Shown here: piece by piece, positions 17,523 to 25,696 of the stretch | How the letters are laid out: every line of letters begins with the position of its first letter | How positions within the stretch are numbered: the first letter of the stretch is position 1 | NCBI RefSeq assembly: GCF_013359775.1 | Contig: NZ_JABMCI010000040.1 | Coordinates: 1 to 64,000, forward strand | From: Cellulomonas humilata | GTDB taxonomy: Bacteria > Actinomycetota > Actinomycetes > Actinomycetales > Cellulomonadaceae | Reading direction: 5' to 3' | DNA: 64,000 nucleotides | The notes under the pieces: model-generated | The model's database searches: none | What the model was told of the DNA's origin: nothing | What the model saw: the letters and a program-made list of their open reading frames with translations, nothing else | Position numbers and translations under genes: made by a program

Positions 17523-19136
17523 CTAGCCCAGCTTCCACTTCTGGGCGTTGGCGCCGTTGCAGTCCCAGATGTGGACCTGGGTGCCGGGCGTGGTGGAGTG
17601 GCCGGGGTTGTCGAGGCAGCGGTTGGACTGCGGGTTGTAGTAGCTGTTGTAGGCACCTTCGGTCCGCGCGATCCAGACCTGCGCGCCTGTGCCGTTGCAG
17701 TCCCAGAGCTGCACCTTGGTGCCGTTGGCCGTGCCGCCGCCGGCGATGTCGAGGCACTTGCCCTGGACTCGCAGCGTGGTGCCGGCCTGCACGTAGGTCC
17801 ACTTCTGGGCGACCGTGCCGTTGCAGCCCCAGATCTGGACCTTGTTGCCGTTGGCGGTGTTCTGCGCGCTGTTGTCCAGGCACATGCCGTTGGCGTTGAC
17901 GAGCGCGCTGCCGCTGCCGGTGGGCGGCGGGTTCGTCGTCCCGCCACCGGTGAACGGCTGGATGATCAGGCCGGCCGCGGACGGCGAGCCGTCGTGCACC
18001 AGGGACTCGAAGGCGCCGACGTCGTCGAACGCGAACGCGTACGCCTTCCCGTCGGCCATGTTGGCGTGCACGATCCGCGCGTACTGGTTGGTGGGGTTGC
18101 TCTTGTAGAAGGCCGACGCGTCGGTGCTGGGCTGGGTGTCGACCGTGCCGAGCGTGCCGCGGTTGAGGGCGGCGCACAGGGTCCGGGCGATGGGGCCGAC
18201 GACCTGGTCGTTCGGGGCGTGCAGGGCGCCGTCGCAGCCCCAGACGTCCGCGCTGCTGGGCCGGGCGAAGGACGCCACCTGCTGGCCCGAGCCGTTGGTG
18301 AACGTCATCGTGGTGCCCGACGTGCGGCCGAAGTACCTGAGGTTCGGCTGGTCACCGAACGGCACGACCGTCAGCGTCTTGCCCGCGTAGGCGCCCCATG
18401 CGGAGGCGATGTACGGGTCGAGGTAGGTGGTGCTCAGCAGGCCCGCGCCCGCCGCCTTGCCGGGGGCGAGCACCCGCAGGACCGTGCCGTCGGCGCGCTT
18501 GACCACCGTGTTCGCCCAGCCGGGCTGCGCGGCGATCTGGTTGATCGTGTTGGTCCGTCCGTTGGCGACGAGGTCCCCGGTCCGCCGGGTGCCGGACGCG
18601 CCGGTGACCGTCACGGCGTGCGGCAGGGCGAACATGTCCACCTGCGAGCTGTTCAGCCAGATGCCGGCGTCGTTGTAGGTGAACTCGCTCCAGTCGAACA
18701 GGATGTTGTGGTTGGCGTCGCCGCTGGCCCACGGCGCCGGCTGCACCAGCCCGTCAGGCGTGAGGAAGAACTTCAGCTTCTCGCCGAGGGAGAAGTAGAC
18801 GCGGCCGGAGATGCCGCGCGGCACCTGGATGGTGGTGCTGCCGCCGTTGCCGGGTCCGGCGATGGCGACGTCCGGCGCCGGCGACGGCGGGTTGGCGCCC
18901 GCGGGCCACGCGGTGAACGTGCCGCCCGCGTTCACATACCCGAGTCGGCCGGTGGTCAGGTTGGTGCCCAGCACGTAGACGTAGACCGCCTCGCCGCGAC
19001 CGCTGGAGTTGGTGATCGTCAGCGGCAGCCGGTCGGGGCCCACCGCCTGCGCTCCTGTTGCGGCTCCGACGACCGCCGTCGTCACCGCGACCGCGAGCGC
19101 GCTGAGCGCCCCGATCAACCTCTTGCTGGTCCTCAT
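17523..19136 (-). CDS. Secreted GH64 beta-1,3-glucanase with ricin B-type lectin domain (CBM13)
   Basis: The 537-residue protein has a signal peptide (RTSKRLIGALSALAVAV, cut near AQA). A GH64 domain follows, with LPLTITNSSGRGEAVYVYV, FDWSEFTYND and the C-terminal HANMADGKAYAFAFDDVG. After a Gly/Pro linker near residue 400 comes a beta-trefoil of three repeats with QIWGCNGT, QLWDCNGT and HIWDCNGA, the QxW lectin type. GH64 enzymes release laminaripentaose from beta-1,3-glucan of yeast and fungal walls. The start has a clear GAGGAG ribosome site. A perfect 16-bp palindrome lies upstream. It is convergent with trmL, with 9 bases between stops. Confidence 0.93.
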   Translation of the reverse strand: MRTSKRLIGALSALAVAVTTAVVGAATGAQAVGPDRLPLTITNSSGRGEAVYVYVLGTNLTTGRLGYVNAGGTFTAWPAGANPPSPAPDVAIAGPGNGGSTTIQVPRGISGRVYFSLGEKLKFFLTPDGLVQPAPWASGDANHNILFDWSEFTYNDAGIWLNSSQVDMFALPHAVTVTGASGTRRTGDLVANGRTNTINQIAAQPGWANTVVKRADGTVLRVLAPGKAAGAGLLSTTYLDPYIASAWGAYAGKTLTVVPFGDQPNLRYFGRTSGTTMTFTNGSGQQVASFARPSSADVWGCDGALHAPNDQVVGPIARTLCAALNRGTLGTVDTQPSTDASAFYKSNPTNQYARIVHANMADGKAYAFAFDDVGAFESLVHDGSPSAAGLIIQPFTGGGTTNPPPTGSGSALVNANGMCLDNSAQNTANGNKVQIWGCNGTVAQKWTYVQAGTTLRVQGKCLDIAGGGTANGTKVQLWDCNGTGAQVWIARTEGAYNSYYNPQSNRCLDNPGHSTTPGTQVHIWDCNGANAQKWKLG

Positions 19137-19191
19137 CGACCTGCTCCTCACCTCGTGCACGACGACGCGGGGAGGGTGACCCCGCGCCAGT

Positions 19192-19207
19192 GTTGACACG
19201 TGTCAAC
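19192..19207. promoter_or_regulatory. Perfect palindrome GTTGACACGTGTCAAC upstream of the GH64 gene
   Basis: A perfect 16-bp palindrome is centred 63 bases before the GH64 start. It also contains TTGACA, so it may overlap a -35 box. It differs from the CG-centred sugar sites elsewhere here and may bind a different regulator. Confidence 0.55.
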
Positions 19208-19287
19208 CCAGTCGCAGGACCCTATGACCGTAAGGAAGGGATCCGCAAGGGGCATTCCCCCCGAACCACGCGCACCCCTCGAGTCGC

Positions 19288-21393
19288 TCAGCCCCCGGTG
19301 TGGCCGGCGACGGGCTCGCCCGGCTGGGGCGGGCCGACGCGCATCGGGCGCATCATCTCGTTGTCCTCGTGCTCGACGATGTGGCAGTGCCAGACGAACT
19401 GGCCCGGCTGGCCGAACCTCATCCGGATCCGGGTGACCTCCCCCGGGTAGGCGATCACGGTGTCCTTCCACCCCCGCTCGTTGGGCTCCGGCTGCCGGGT
19501 GCCGCCGGCGGGCAGGACGGTCTGCGCCTCCTCGTCGATGACGACCGGCCCGCGCTCGACGACCTGGAAGTGGACGTCGTGGACGTGGATGGGGTGCGCG
19601 TCGGCCGTGGTGTTGTAGATCTCCCAGAGCTCGGTCGTCCCCACGGCGGGCGCCTCGGTCACGGCCTCGCTCCACGCCGCCGTCGACCAGTGCCCCGCCG
19701 CGTCGACGGTGCCGAGCATCGCGGCGACGGGCGGCGGGTCCTCCGCCAGCTCGGGCGCCGTCGACATCTCCTCCACCAGCGCCACGCGCCGGGCGACCGT
19801 CGGGACCAGCGGCGCCACCGCGGGCAGCACGAGGAACTGCGGCGGCGTCGTCGTGTCGGGCGAGGTCGCCGCCACCACGCGCAGCTGCAGGATCTGCCCG
19901 GTGGTGTCCGGGTCGGCCACGTCGAAGTCCTCGTCGGGCTCGCCGCCGCCGAACGGCTCGTCCGGCCCGAGGTTCCGCAGCACCCACGAGCCGGCCGGCA
20001 CGCCGGTGAGGTCCACGACGAGGTCGGCACGCTCGGCCGGAGCCAGCAGCAGGTGACCGCCCAGGGTGCCGCTGACGTGGACCGGAGCGGCGAGGAACCC
20101 GCCCTCGGTGCCGATCTGCCAGACGTCGGCGCCCGGGATCGCGCTGAAGTCGAGGATGAGGAAGCGCGAGTTGCACCCGTTGAGCAGCCGGAGACGGTAC
20201 CGCCGCTGCTCGACGTCGAGGTACGGCCAGGTGTGGCCGTTGACCATGATCGCGTTGCCGAAGAACTCCGGGTTCCAGATCGGTGGGACGTCGCCCTCCG
20301 GAACGTAGGGCCCCACCGTCCCGTCGAAGTACGCGCGGGTGTCGGGGTAGAACAGCGCGCCGTCGGCCGTGAACGTGCGGTCCTGGATCGCCAGCGGGAT
20401 CTCCCGGTAGGGGCGCGGCCGGGGGTCGGTGGCCCGCGGTGCCGGCCCGGGCAGGACGGCCCGGGTGGCGGTCCGGGCGTCGAGCACCGCGTCGTCACCC
20501 TCGGGGCCGCCGCGCACGAGGTAGAAGCCCGCCGGGCCCGCGTAGACGTTGACGCGCGTCATGCCGAGGGTGTGGTCGTGGAACCAGAGCGTCGACGCCC
20601 GGTGGTCGTTGGGGTACTGGAACGTGGCCGACCCCGGACTCCACTCGAGACCGAACCGTGCAGCCGCCTTGGCGCGGAAGAACTCGTACCAGGTGCCGTG
20701 CGTCGCGTGGTCGGCGGGCACGTCCACCGCGGCCGGGAGGTACCAGGCCTCGGGATAGCCGTCGCTCTCGTCGCCCACGCCGACCGCGCCGTGCACGTGC
20801 GTCGTGAGCGGCACCGGCCCCAGGTACGGGCCGGGCACCTCGGTGAACGTCGGCCGGCCGTCGCGGCCCGTCGCACCGCCCGGCGGGTTCGCCCAGTGCA
20901 GCGTCGGGTCCACGGGGAGCAGGTGCGGTAGATAGCCCCCGGCGTCGTCCGTCAGCTCGTTGACCCAGCGGACTCGGACGGGCCGACGCCAGTCCGCCTC
21001 GATCGTGAGGCTCGGCGAGTGGTGCAGCAGCACGGCCTTGCGTGCCGCCGCCGCTGTCGGCCCGTACGCCCAGACCGTCGTGGCGGGCAACGGGGCCGGC
21101 AGCACCTGCTGGACGACCTGCCGCACCGAGACCTCGTAGACGTCGGCGTTCTTGCCGCCGCGCAGGACGGCCGTCCCGGCGCGGGGCATGACGGGTGGCA
21201 CCAGCAGCGGTGTCAGGTACTTCGGCACGGACAGCGGGTCGAGGAGCGACGCGGAGTCGTCCGCGGCGGCCTCGATCGCGAAGGGTCTGCCCCCGGCCGA
21301 CGTGACGAAGTAGAGTCCCAGGCCCGCCCCGGCGGCCTTGAGGACGGTCCGTCGCGTGACGACCATGGCGGGTGGGCGAGCGTCGGTGCTCAT
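19288..21393 (-). CDS. Multicopper oxidase (CotA/bilirubin-oxidase-like), Tat-exported
   Basis: The 701-residue protein carries all four copper-binding motifs: THVHG near residue 200, WFHDH near 275, HPIHVHD near 600 and WHCHIVEHEDNEMM near 668. The last gives the type 1 copper site with Met as likely axial ligand. The N-terminus has TRRTVLKAAGAGLG, a twin-arginine signal, so the folded enzyme should be exported. Its length is above the usual 500-600 and fits three-domain CotA-like laccases. It oxidises phenols, metals or bilirubin-like substrates while reducing O2 to water; a link to lignin-rich growth material is possible. A GAGGAG ribosome site precedes the ATG. Confidence 0.93.
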   Translation of the reverse strand: MSTDARPPAMVVTRRTVLKAAGAGLGLYFVTSAGGRPFAIEAAADDSASLLDPLSVPKYLTPLLVPPVMPRAGTAVLRGGKNADVYEVSVRQVVQQVLPAPLPATTVWAYGPTAAAARKAVLLHHSPSLTIEADWRRPVRVRWVNELTDDAGGYLPHLLPVDPTLHWANPPGGATGRDGRPTFTEVPGPYLGPVPLTTHVHGAVGVGDESDGYPEAWYLPAAVDVPADHATHGTWYEFFRAKAAARFGLEWSPGSATFQYPNDHRASTLWFHDHTLGMTRVNVYAGPAGFYLVRGGPEGDDAVLDARTATRAVLPGPAPRATDPRPRPYREIPLAIQDRTFTADGALFYPDTRAYFDGTVGPYVPEGDVPPIWNPEFFGNAIMVNGHTWPYLDVEQRRYRLRLLNGCNSRFLILDFSAIPGADVWQIGTEGGFLAAPVHVSGTLGGHLLLAPAERADLVVDLTGVPAGSWVLRNLGPDEPFGGGEPDEDFDVADPDTTGQILQLRVVAATSPDTTTPPQFLVLPAVAPLVPTVARRVALVEEMSTAPELAEDPPPVAAMLGTVDAAGHWSTAAWSEAVTEAPAVGTTELWEIYNTTADAHPIHVHDVHFQVVERGPVVIDEEAQTVLPAGGTRQPEPNERGWKDTVIAYPGEVTRIRMRFGQPGQFVWHCHIVEHEDNEMMRPMRVGPPQPGEPVAGHTGG

Positions 21394-21463
21394 GGGTGCT
21401 CCTCGGGTCTTCCCTGCGACACCCAGGCAAGCCCCGCCGGACGGCCGGTCAGTAGATCCGAAG

Positions 21464-21479
21464 GTCCCGGAACCGGGAC
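21464..21479. promoter_or_regulatory. Inverted repeat GTCCCGG-AA-CCGGGAC in MCO/GGT divergent region
   Basis: A perfect 7-bp inverted repeat with a 2-base spacer lies in the 125-base region between the divergent multicopper oxidase and gamma-glutamyltransferase genes. It could be an operator for either gene. No regulator gene is adjacent. Confidence 0.35.
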
Positions 21480-21518
21480 GTTTCGGACAGCGCGGGTGCC
21501 GTGGGGCAGGATCGACGG

Positions 21519-23288
21519 GTGTTCACCACGCGCCCCGAGCTCACCGGTTCTTTCGGCATGGTCGCCTCGACCCACTGGCTGGCGTCGTCCGTCGGGATGC
21601 GGATGCTCGAGGCAGGCGGGAACGCGTTCGACGCGGCCGTGGCCGCCGGGTTCACGCTCTCCGTGGTCGAGCCGCACCTGAACGGTCCGGGCGGTGACGC
21701 GCCGATCCTCGGGTACCGCGCGTCCGACGGGCACACGTTCGTCGTCTGCGGGCAGGGCACGGCGCCCGCCGCCGCGACCATCGAGGCGTACCGCGACCTC
21801 GGCCTCGACCTCGTGCCCGGCACCGGACACCTGGCCGCCGTGGTGCCGGGCGCGTTCGGTGCGTGGCTCGACCTCCTCGCCCGCTACGGCACGTTCCCCC
21901 TGGCCGACGTGCTCGCACCGGCGATCGGCTACGCCCGCGACGGCTACCCGCTGGTCCGGGCCGCGTCCCGCACGATCGCGACGGTCGCCGAGATGTTCAG
22001 CGAGCACTGGCCGACCTCCGCGGCGGTCTACCTGCCGCACGGCCAGGTCCCGGCCGCGGGCGCCCGGTTCAGCAACCCCGCGCTGGCGGACACGTTCGAG
22101 CGGCTGCTCGCGGCCGGCGGCACCACCCGCGAGGAGCAGATCGAGTCCGCGCGACGGGCGTTCTACGAGGGCTTCGTCGCCGAGGCCGTCGACGCGTTCC
22201 AGTCCGGCGTCGCGGTCCAGGACTCGTCGGGCCGACGCCACACCGGGCTGCTGCGCGCGTCCGACCTCGCCTCCTGGCACGCCACGGAGGAGCCCACGGC
22301 GTCGGTCCGGTTCGCCGGCCGGACCGTCCACAAGACCCGCGCGTGGGGGCAGGGACCGGTGCTCCTCCAGCAGCTCGCGATGCTCGAGGCGCTCGACGTG
22401 CGCTCGCTGGTGCGGTCCCACGACACGGTCGAGCTGGTGCACACCGTCGTCGAGGTGGCCAAGCTCGCGTTCGCGGACCGGGAGGCCTGGTACGGAGACA
22501 CCCCCGACGTCCCGCTCGAGACCCTCCTCTCCGCCGGGTACACGGCGGCGCGGGCGGCGCTCGTCGGTCCGGACGCCGCCGAGGGTCTGCTGCCCGGATC
22601 CCCCGACGGTCGCGTGCCGCGCGTCGCCGCGAGCCTGTGGGGCGCCCGCGCGGGATCCGCCCCCGGTCTCGGGGAACCCACGGTCTCCCCCGTCGGGCTC
22701 AGCCCTGGCGACACCTGCCACGTGGACGTCGTCGACCGCTGGGGCAACCGGGTCTCGGCCACCCCGTCGGGCGGCTGGCTCCAGTCCAGCCCCGTGGTGC
22801 CCGGCCTCGGGTTCGCGCTGCCGACGCGCGCGCAGATGTTCTGGCTGGAGCCCGGGCTGCCCAACAGCCTCGCGCCCGGCACACGGCCACGGACCACCCT
22901 CAGCCCCGGCCTGCTGCTCGACGACGACGGGACCGGGGTCGCGTTCGGCACGCCGGGCGGCGACCAGCAGGACCAGTGGACCGTGCCGTTCCTGCTGCGG
23001 CACCTGCTCGGCGGCGACGACCTCCAAGCCGCGATCGACGCCCCCATGTGGCACTCGTCGCACGTGCCTGGCTCGTTCTACCCGCGCACCCACACGCCGA
23101 AGGGGCTGGTCGCCGAGTCGCGGCTCGGGGCTGACGTGCTCGACGCGCTCGCGGAGCGCGGGCACGCCGTGGAGACCGTCGGGCCGTGGGAGCTCGGGCG
23201 GCTGAGCGCGGCGGGCGTCCGGGCGGACGGCCTGCTCGTGGCGGCGGCCAACCCCCGGGGGATGCAGGGCTACGCGGTGGGTCGGTGA
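21519..23288 (+). CDS. Gamma-glutamyltransferase-family Ntn hydrolase
   Basis: The 589-residue protein has GMVASTHWLAS near the N-terminus, HLNGPGGDAP, and GDTCHVDVVDRWGN near residue 405, where the Thr is the autoprocessing nucleophile of this family. The C-terminal small-subunit region has SGGWLQSSPVVPGLGF. No signal peptide is apparent, so it may be cytoplasmic, unlike classic periplasmic GGT. Related proteins include oxamate amidohydrolase HpxW and cephalosporin acylases, so the gamma-glutamyl substrate is not certain. I prefer GTG 21519; GTG 21501 is in frame and possible. Its stop overlaps the ComB-like gene (GTGA). Confidence 0.85.
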   Translation: MFTTRPELTGSFGMVASTHWLASSVGMRMLEAGGNAFDAAVAAGFTLSVVEPHLNGPGGDAPILGYRASDGHTFVVCGQGTAPAAATIEAYRDLGLDLVPGTGHLAAVVPGAFGAWLDLLARYGTFPLADVLAPAIGYARDGYPLVRAASRTIATVAEMFSEHWPTSAAVYLPHGQVPAAGARFSNPALADTFERLLAAGGTTREEQIESARRAFYEGFVAEAVDAFQSGVAVQDSSGRRHTGLLRASDLASWHATEEPTASVRFAGRTVHKTRAWGQGPVLLQQLAMLEALDVRSLVRSHDTVELVHTVVEVAKLAFADREAWYGDTPDVPLETLLSAGYTAARAALVGPDAAEGLLPGSPDGRVPRVAASLWGARAGSAPGLGEPTVSPVGLSPGDTCHVDVVDRWGNRVSATPSGGWLQSSPVVPGLGFALPTRAQMFWLEPGLPNSLAPGTRPRTTLSPGLLLDDDGTGVAFGTPGGDQQDQWTVPFLLRHLLGGDDLQAAIDAPMWHSSHVPGSFYPRTHTPKGLVAESRLGADVLDALAERGHAVETVGPWELGRLSAAGVRADGLLVAAANPRGMQGYAVGR

Positions 23289-24031
23289 CGTCCTTCGCCC
23301 GGCAGGCGGGGTTCCGGGTGGCGTTCGCGTGGGGTCCCGACGAGGCCGCCGTGGTGGTCGGGCCCGAGCCGACCCTCGCGGTCGTGGTCGACGTCCTGTC
23401 CTTCTCGACGACCGTGACCGTCGCGGCCGAGTCGGGGGTCACCGTCTACCCGACCGCGCGGCGGGGCTCCGAGGCCGCGCTGTTCGCGGCGACCGTCGGT
23501 GCGACGCTGGCCCCGGTCCGCACGGTCGACGCCCCGAGCCTGTCGGTCGCGTCGATGCGCGGCGCGCCCCCCGGTCGGGTCGTCGTCTCGTCGCCCAACG
23601 GCGCGACGACGTCCCTCCGGCTCGCGGGTCACGGCACGCGGGTGGTCGTCGGCTGCCTGCGGAACGCCTCCGCGGTCGGACGGGTGGCGGCCTCGTTCCT
23701 CGCGGGCGGCGACGACAGCCGGGTGGTGGTGGTCGCGTGCGGGGAGCGCTGGCCGGACGGCGGCCTGCGACCGGGTGTCGAGGACCTCTGGGCGGTGGGC
23801 GCGATCCTGCGTGCGGTCGACTCCGACGACCTGTCTCCCGAGGCGGCGACCGCGCGGACGGCCGCCCCCGCCGGTGCCGTCCGTGCGGCGCTCCTCGACT
23901 GCGCCAGCGGGCGCGAGCTCGTGGGCGCCGGTTTCGCGGCCGACGTGCACATCGCGGCCGAGGTCGACGCGTGCGCGCTGGTGCCCGAGCTGGTCGACGG
24001 CGCCTTCGTCGCAAGTCCTCCGATGAATTGA
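23285..24031 (+). CDS. ComB-like 2-phosphosulfolactate phosphatase family protein
   Basis: The 248-residue protein matches the ComB fold family, with VVVDVLSFSTTVTVA near residue 35, VVSSPNGATTSLRLA near 98 and VVVVACGERWPDGGLRPGVEDLWA near 145-165. In methanogens ComB makes sulfolactate for coenzyme M, but many bacteria carry homologues with no known substrate. The GTG start overlaps the stop of the GGT-family gene, so the two are translationally coupled. No other coenzyme M or sulfolactate gene is seen, so the assigned reaction should be treated as a family label only. Confidence 0.8.
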   Translation: MTSFARQAGFRVAFAWGPDEAAVVVGPEPTLAVVVDVLSFSTTVTVAAESGVTVYPTARRGSEAALFAATVGATLAPVRTVDAPSLSVASMRGAPPGRVVVSSPNGATTSLRLAGHGTRVVVGCLRNASAVGRVAASFLAGGDDSRVVVVACGERWPDGGLRPGVEDLWAVGAILRAVDSDDLSPEAATARTAAPAGAVRAALLDCASGRELVGAGFAADVHIAAEVDACALVPELVDGAFVASPPMN

Positions 24032-24093
24032 CTCGTCGATGAGGGTTCGATGAGGGATCCGGTCGCGACGGGGCCGAGAGATCGGACCACTGC

Positions 24094-24099
24094 TAGCGT
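24094..24099 (+). promoter_or_regulatory. -10-like TAGCGT, leaderless promoter of amidohydrolase
   Basis: TAGCGT ends 7 bases before the ATG at 24107, and there is no ribosome site. This spacing fits a leaderless transcript starting at or next to the start codon. Confidence 0.5.
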
Positions 24100-24106
24100 C
24101 GCCCGC

Positions 24107-24976
24107 ATGCCCAATGTCGTGGATGCCCACCTTCAGGTGTGGAACCCGGACGCGGTGCACTACCCCTGGATGACCGCGGAGAACGCGGCGGTGCACCGAC
24201 CGTTCCGGGTGCCGGACATCGAGGACCAGCTCGCCGACGAGGGCGTCTCGTGGGTGGTCCTCGTGCAGGCCGCCGACAACCGCGCGGACTCCGAGCTCAT
24301 GCTCTTCCAGGCCCTGTCGTCGCCGCGTGTCGCCGGGGTCGTGGCGTGGGTCCCGCTCGACGCCCCCGACGACGCGGCCACCCAGCTGGACAAGTGGCGG
24401 CGTGAGCCGATCGTCGGCATCGGCCACCGGGGGCACGACGAGCACGACCCCGACTGGCTCCTCGACTCCGCCGTCGACGAGAGCCTCACGCTCCTCACCG
24501 AGCGCCGGCTCACCCTGGACCTCACCGCGCACACCCCGGCCGCCCTGGCGCACGTCGCGACCCTGGCGGAGAGCCACCCGAAGCTGACGATCGTGCTCGA
24601 CCACCTGGGTGCTCCCCCGCTCGCCGCCCTGCGCGCCGGGGCGCGGGACGGCTGGGCGCGCTGGTCGGCCCTGCTCGGGGCGGTCGCGCAGCAGCCCAAC
24701 GTCGTCGCCAAGCTCTCCGGGCTGACCACCGCGGCCGGCGCGGGCTGGACCCCCGACCACCTGCGCCCGGCCGTGGACCGCGCGCTCGAGGTGTTCGGCC
24801 CCGACCGGCTCATGCTCGGCAGCGACTGGCCGTACGCCCTGCTGGAGGGCGACTCGTACGCGCAGGTGTGGCACGGCCTGCGCTCCACGGTCGACCAGCT
24901 GTCCGACGACGACCGGGCGGCGGTGCTCGGTGGCACCGCCACGCAGGTGTACGGGCTCCCGTTCGACTCGTTCTGA
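24107..24976 (+). CDS. Amidohydrolase-2 family lactonase/hydrolase (fuconolactonase-like)
   Basis: The 289-residue TIM-barrel protein has VVDAHLQVWNPD at the N-terminus, IVLDHLGAPP in the middle and MLGSDWPYAL near residue 230. These positions carry the His/Asp catalytic set of the PF04909 group that includes L-fuconolactonase and L-rhamnonolactonase. The usual first motif DxHxH is DAHLQ here, so one metal-type His is replaced by Gln, as in other fuconolactonase-like members that need no metal. It probably opens a sugar lactone in a non-phosphorylated pathway. The following GntR gene on the same strand may control it. Confidence 0.85.
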   Translation: MPNVVDAHLQVWNPDAVHYPWMTAENAAVHRPFRVPDIEDQLADEGVSWVVLVQAADNRADSELMLFQALSSPRVAGVVAWVPLDAPDDAATQLDKWRREPIVGIGHRGHDEHDPDWLLDSAVDESLTLLTERRLTLDLTAHTPAALAHVATLAESHPKLTIVLDHLGAPPLAALRAGARDGWARWSALLGAVAQQPNVVAKLSGLTTAAGAGWTPDHLRPAVDRALEVFGPDRLMLGSDWPYALLEGDSYAQVWHGLRSTVDQLSDDDRAAVLGGTATQVYGLPFDSF

Positions 24977-24988
24977 GCGCGCGGGCGC

Positions 24989-24994
24989 TAGGTT
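24989..24994 (+). promoter_or_regulatory. -10-like TAGGTT, leaderless promoter of GntR gene
   Basis: TAGGTT ends 6 bases before the GTG start at 25001. The box lies in the short gap after the amidohydrolase stop, so the regulator may have its own promoter in addition to readthrough. Confidence 0.45.
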
Positions 24995-25000
24995 CGCTCC

Positions 25001-25696
25001 GTGTCACGATCCGACGACGTCGTCGACGGGGTCAAGCAGATGATCCTCGACGGACGGCTCCACGCAGGCGAACGGCTCCCCGCGGAGAAGGAGCTGGCCG
25101 CCACCCTCGGCGTCTCGCGCGGCTCCCTGCGGGAGGGCGTCCGCGCGCTGGGCACGCTCGGCATCCTCGACTCCCGGCACGGCGACGGCACCTACGTGAC
25201 GACGCTCGACCCCGCGCTCCTGCTGGCCCCCGTCGGGTTCATCGCCGACCTCCAGGACGACGCCTCCGCGTTCCACGCCGTGCGCAGGCTCCTGGAGACC
25301 GAGGCCGCGGGACTCGCCGCCCTGCACATCGACGACGACGGGCTCGCACGCCTGCGCGTCGCGCTCGACGAGACGGCCCGCGCGCTGGTGCAGGTCCCGC
25401 TCGACCACGAGCGGCTGGTCGACGCCGACCTGGCCTTCCACGAGGAGGTCGCGCGCGCGTCCGCCAACCCGGTGCTCGCCGCGCTCATCGAGGGCCTGGC
25501 CGGCCGGGCGTCGCGGACGCGGCTCTGGCGGGGGCTCAGCGACGTGGGCGCCGAGGACCGGACCTTCGTCGAGCACGAGGCGATCCTGGCCGCCGTCGCC
25601 GCCCGCGACCCCGACCGCGCGCGCCTGCGGATGGCCACGCACCTGCTCGGGCTCGAGGACTCGGCCACGGGCGCGCAGGCGCCCTGGGACAGCTAG
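25001..25696 (+). CDS. GntR-family regulator, FadR subfamily
   Basis: The 231-residue protein has the GntR winged helix-turn-helix at residues 10-70 (ERLPAEKELAATLGVSRGSL, then GDGTYVT). An all-helical FCD sensor domain follows, with DLAFHEEVARASANPV and EHEAILAAVAARD, which carry the Asp/His residues that bind a metal and an acid ligand in this subfamily. FadR/UxuR-type regulators often sense sugar acids. The place after a lactonase-like gene and before uronate genes fits a sugar-acid sensor. The target is not known. Confidence 0.88.
   Translation: MSRSDDVVDGVKQMILDGRLHAGERLPAEKELAATLGVSRGSLREGVRALGTLGILDSRHGDGTYVTTLDPALLLAPVGFIADLQDDASAFHAVRRLLETEAAGLAALHIDDDGLARLRVALDETARALVQVPLDHERLVDADLAFHEEVARASANPVLAALIEGLAGRASRTRLWRGLSDVGAEDRTFVEHEAILAAVAARDPDRARLRMATHLLGLEDSATGAQAPWDS

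Noticed and set aside
23285..24031. Coenzyme M or sulfolactate biosynthesis locus based on the ComB-like gene
   Set aside because: No ComA, ComC or sulfolactate dehydrogenase is present in the window; ComB homologues alone are common in bacteria.
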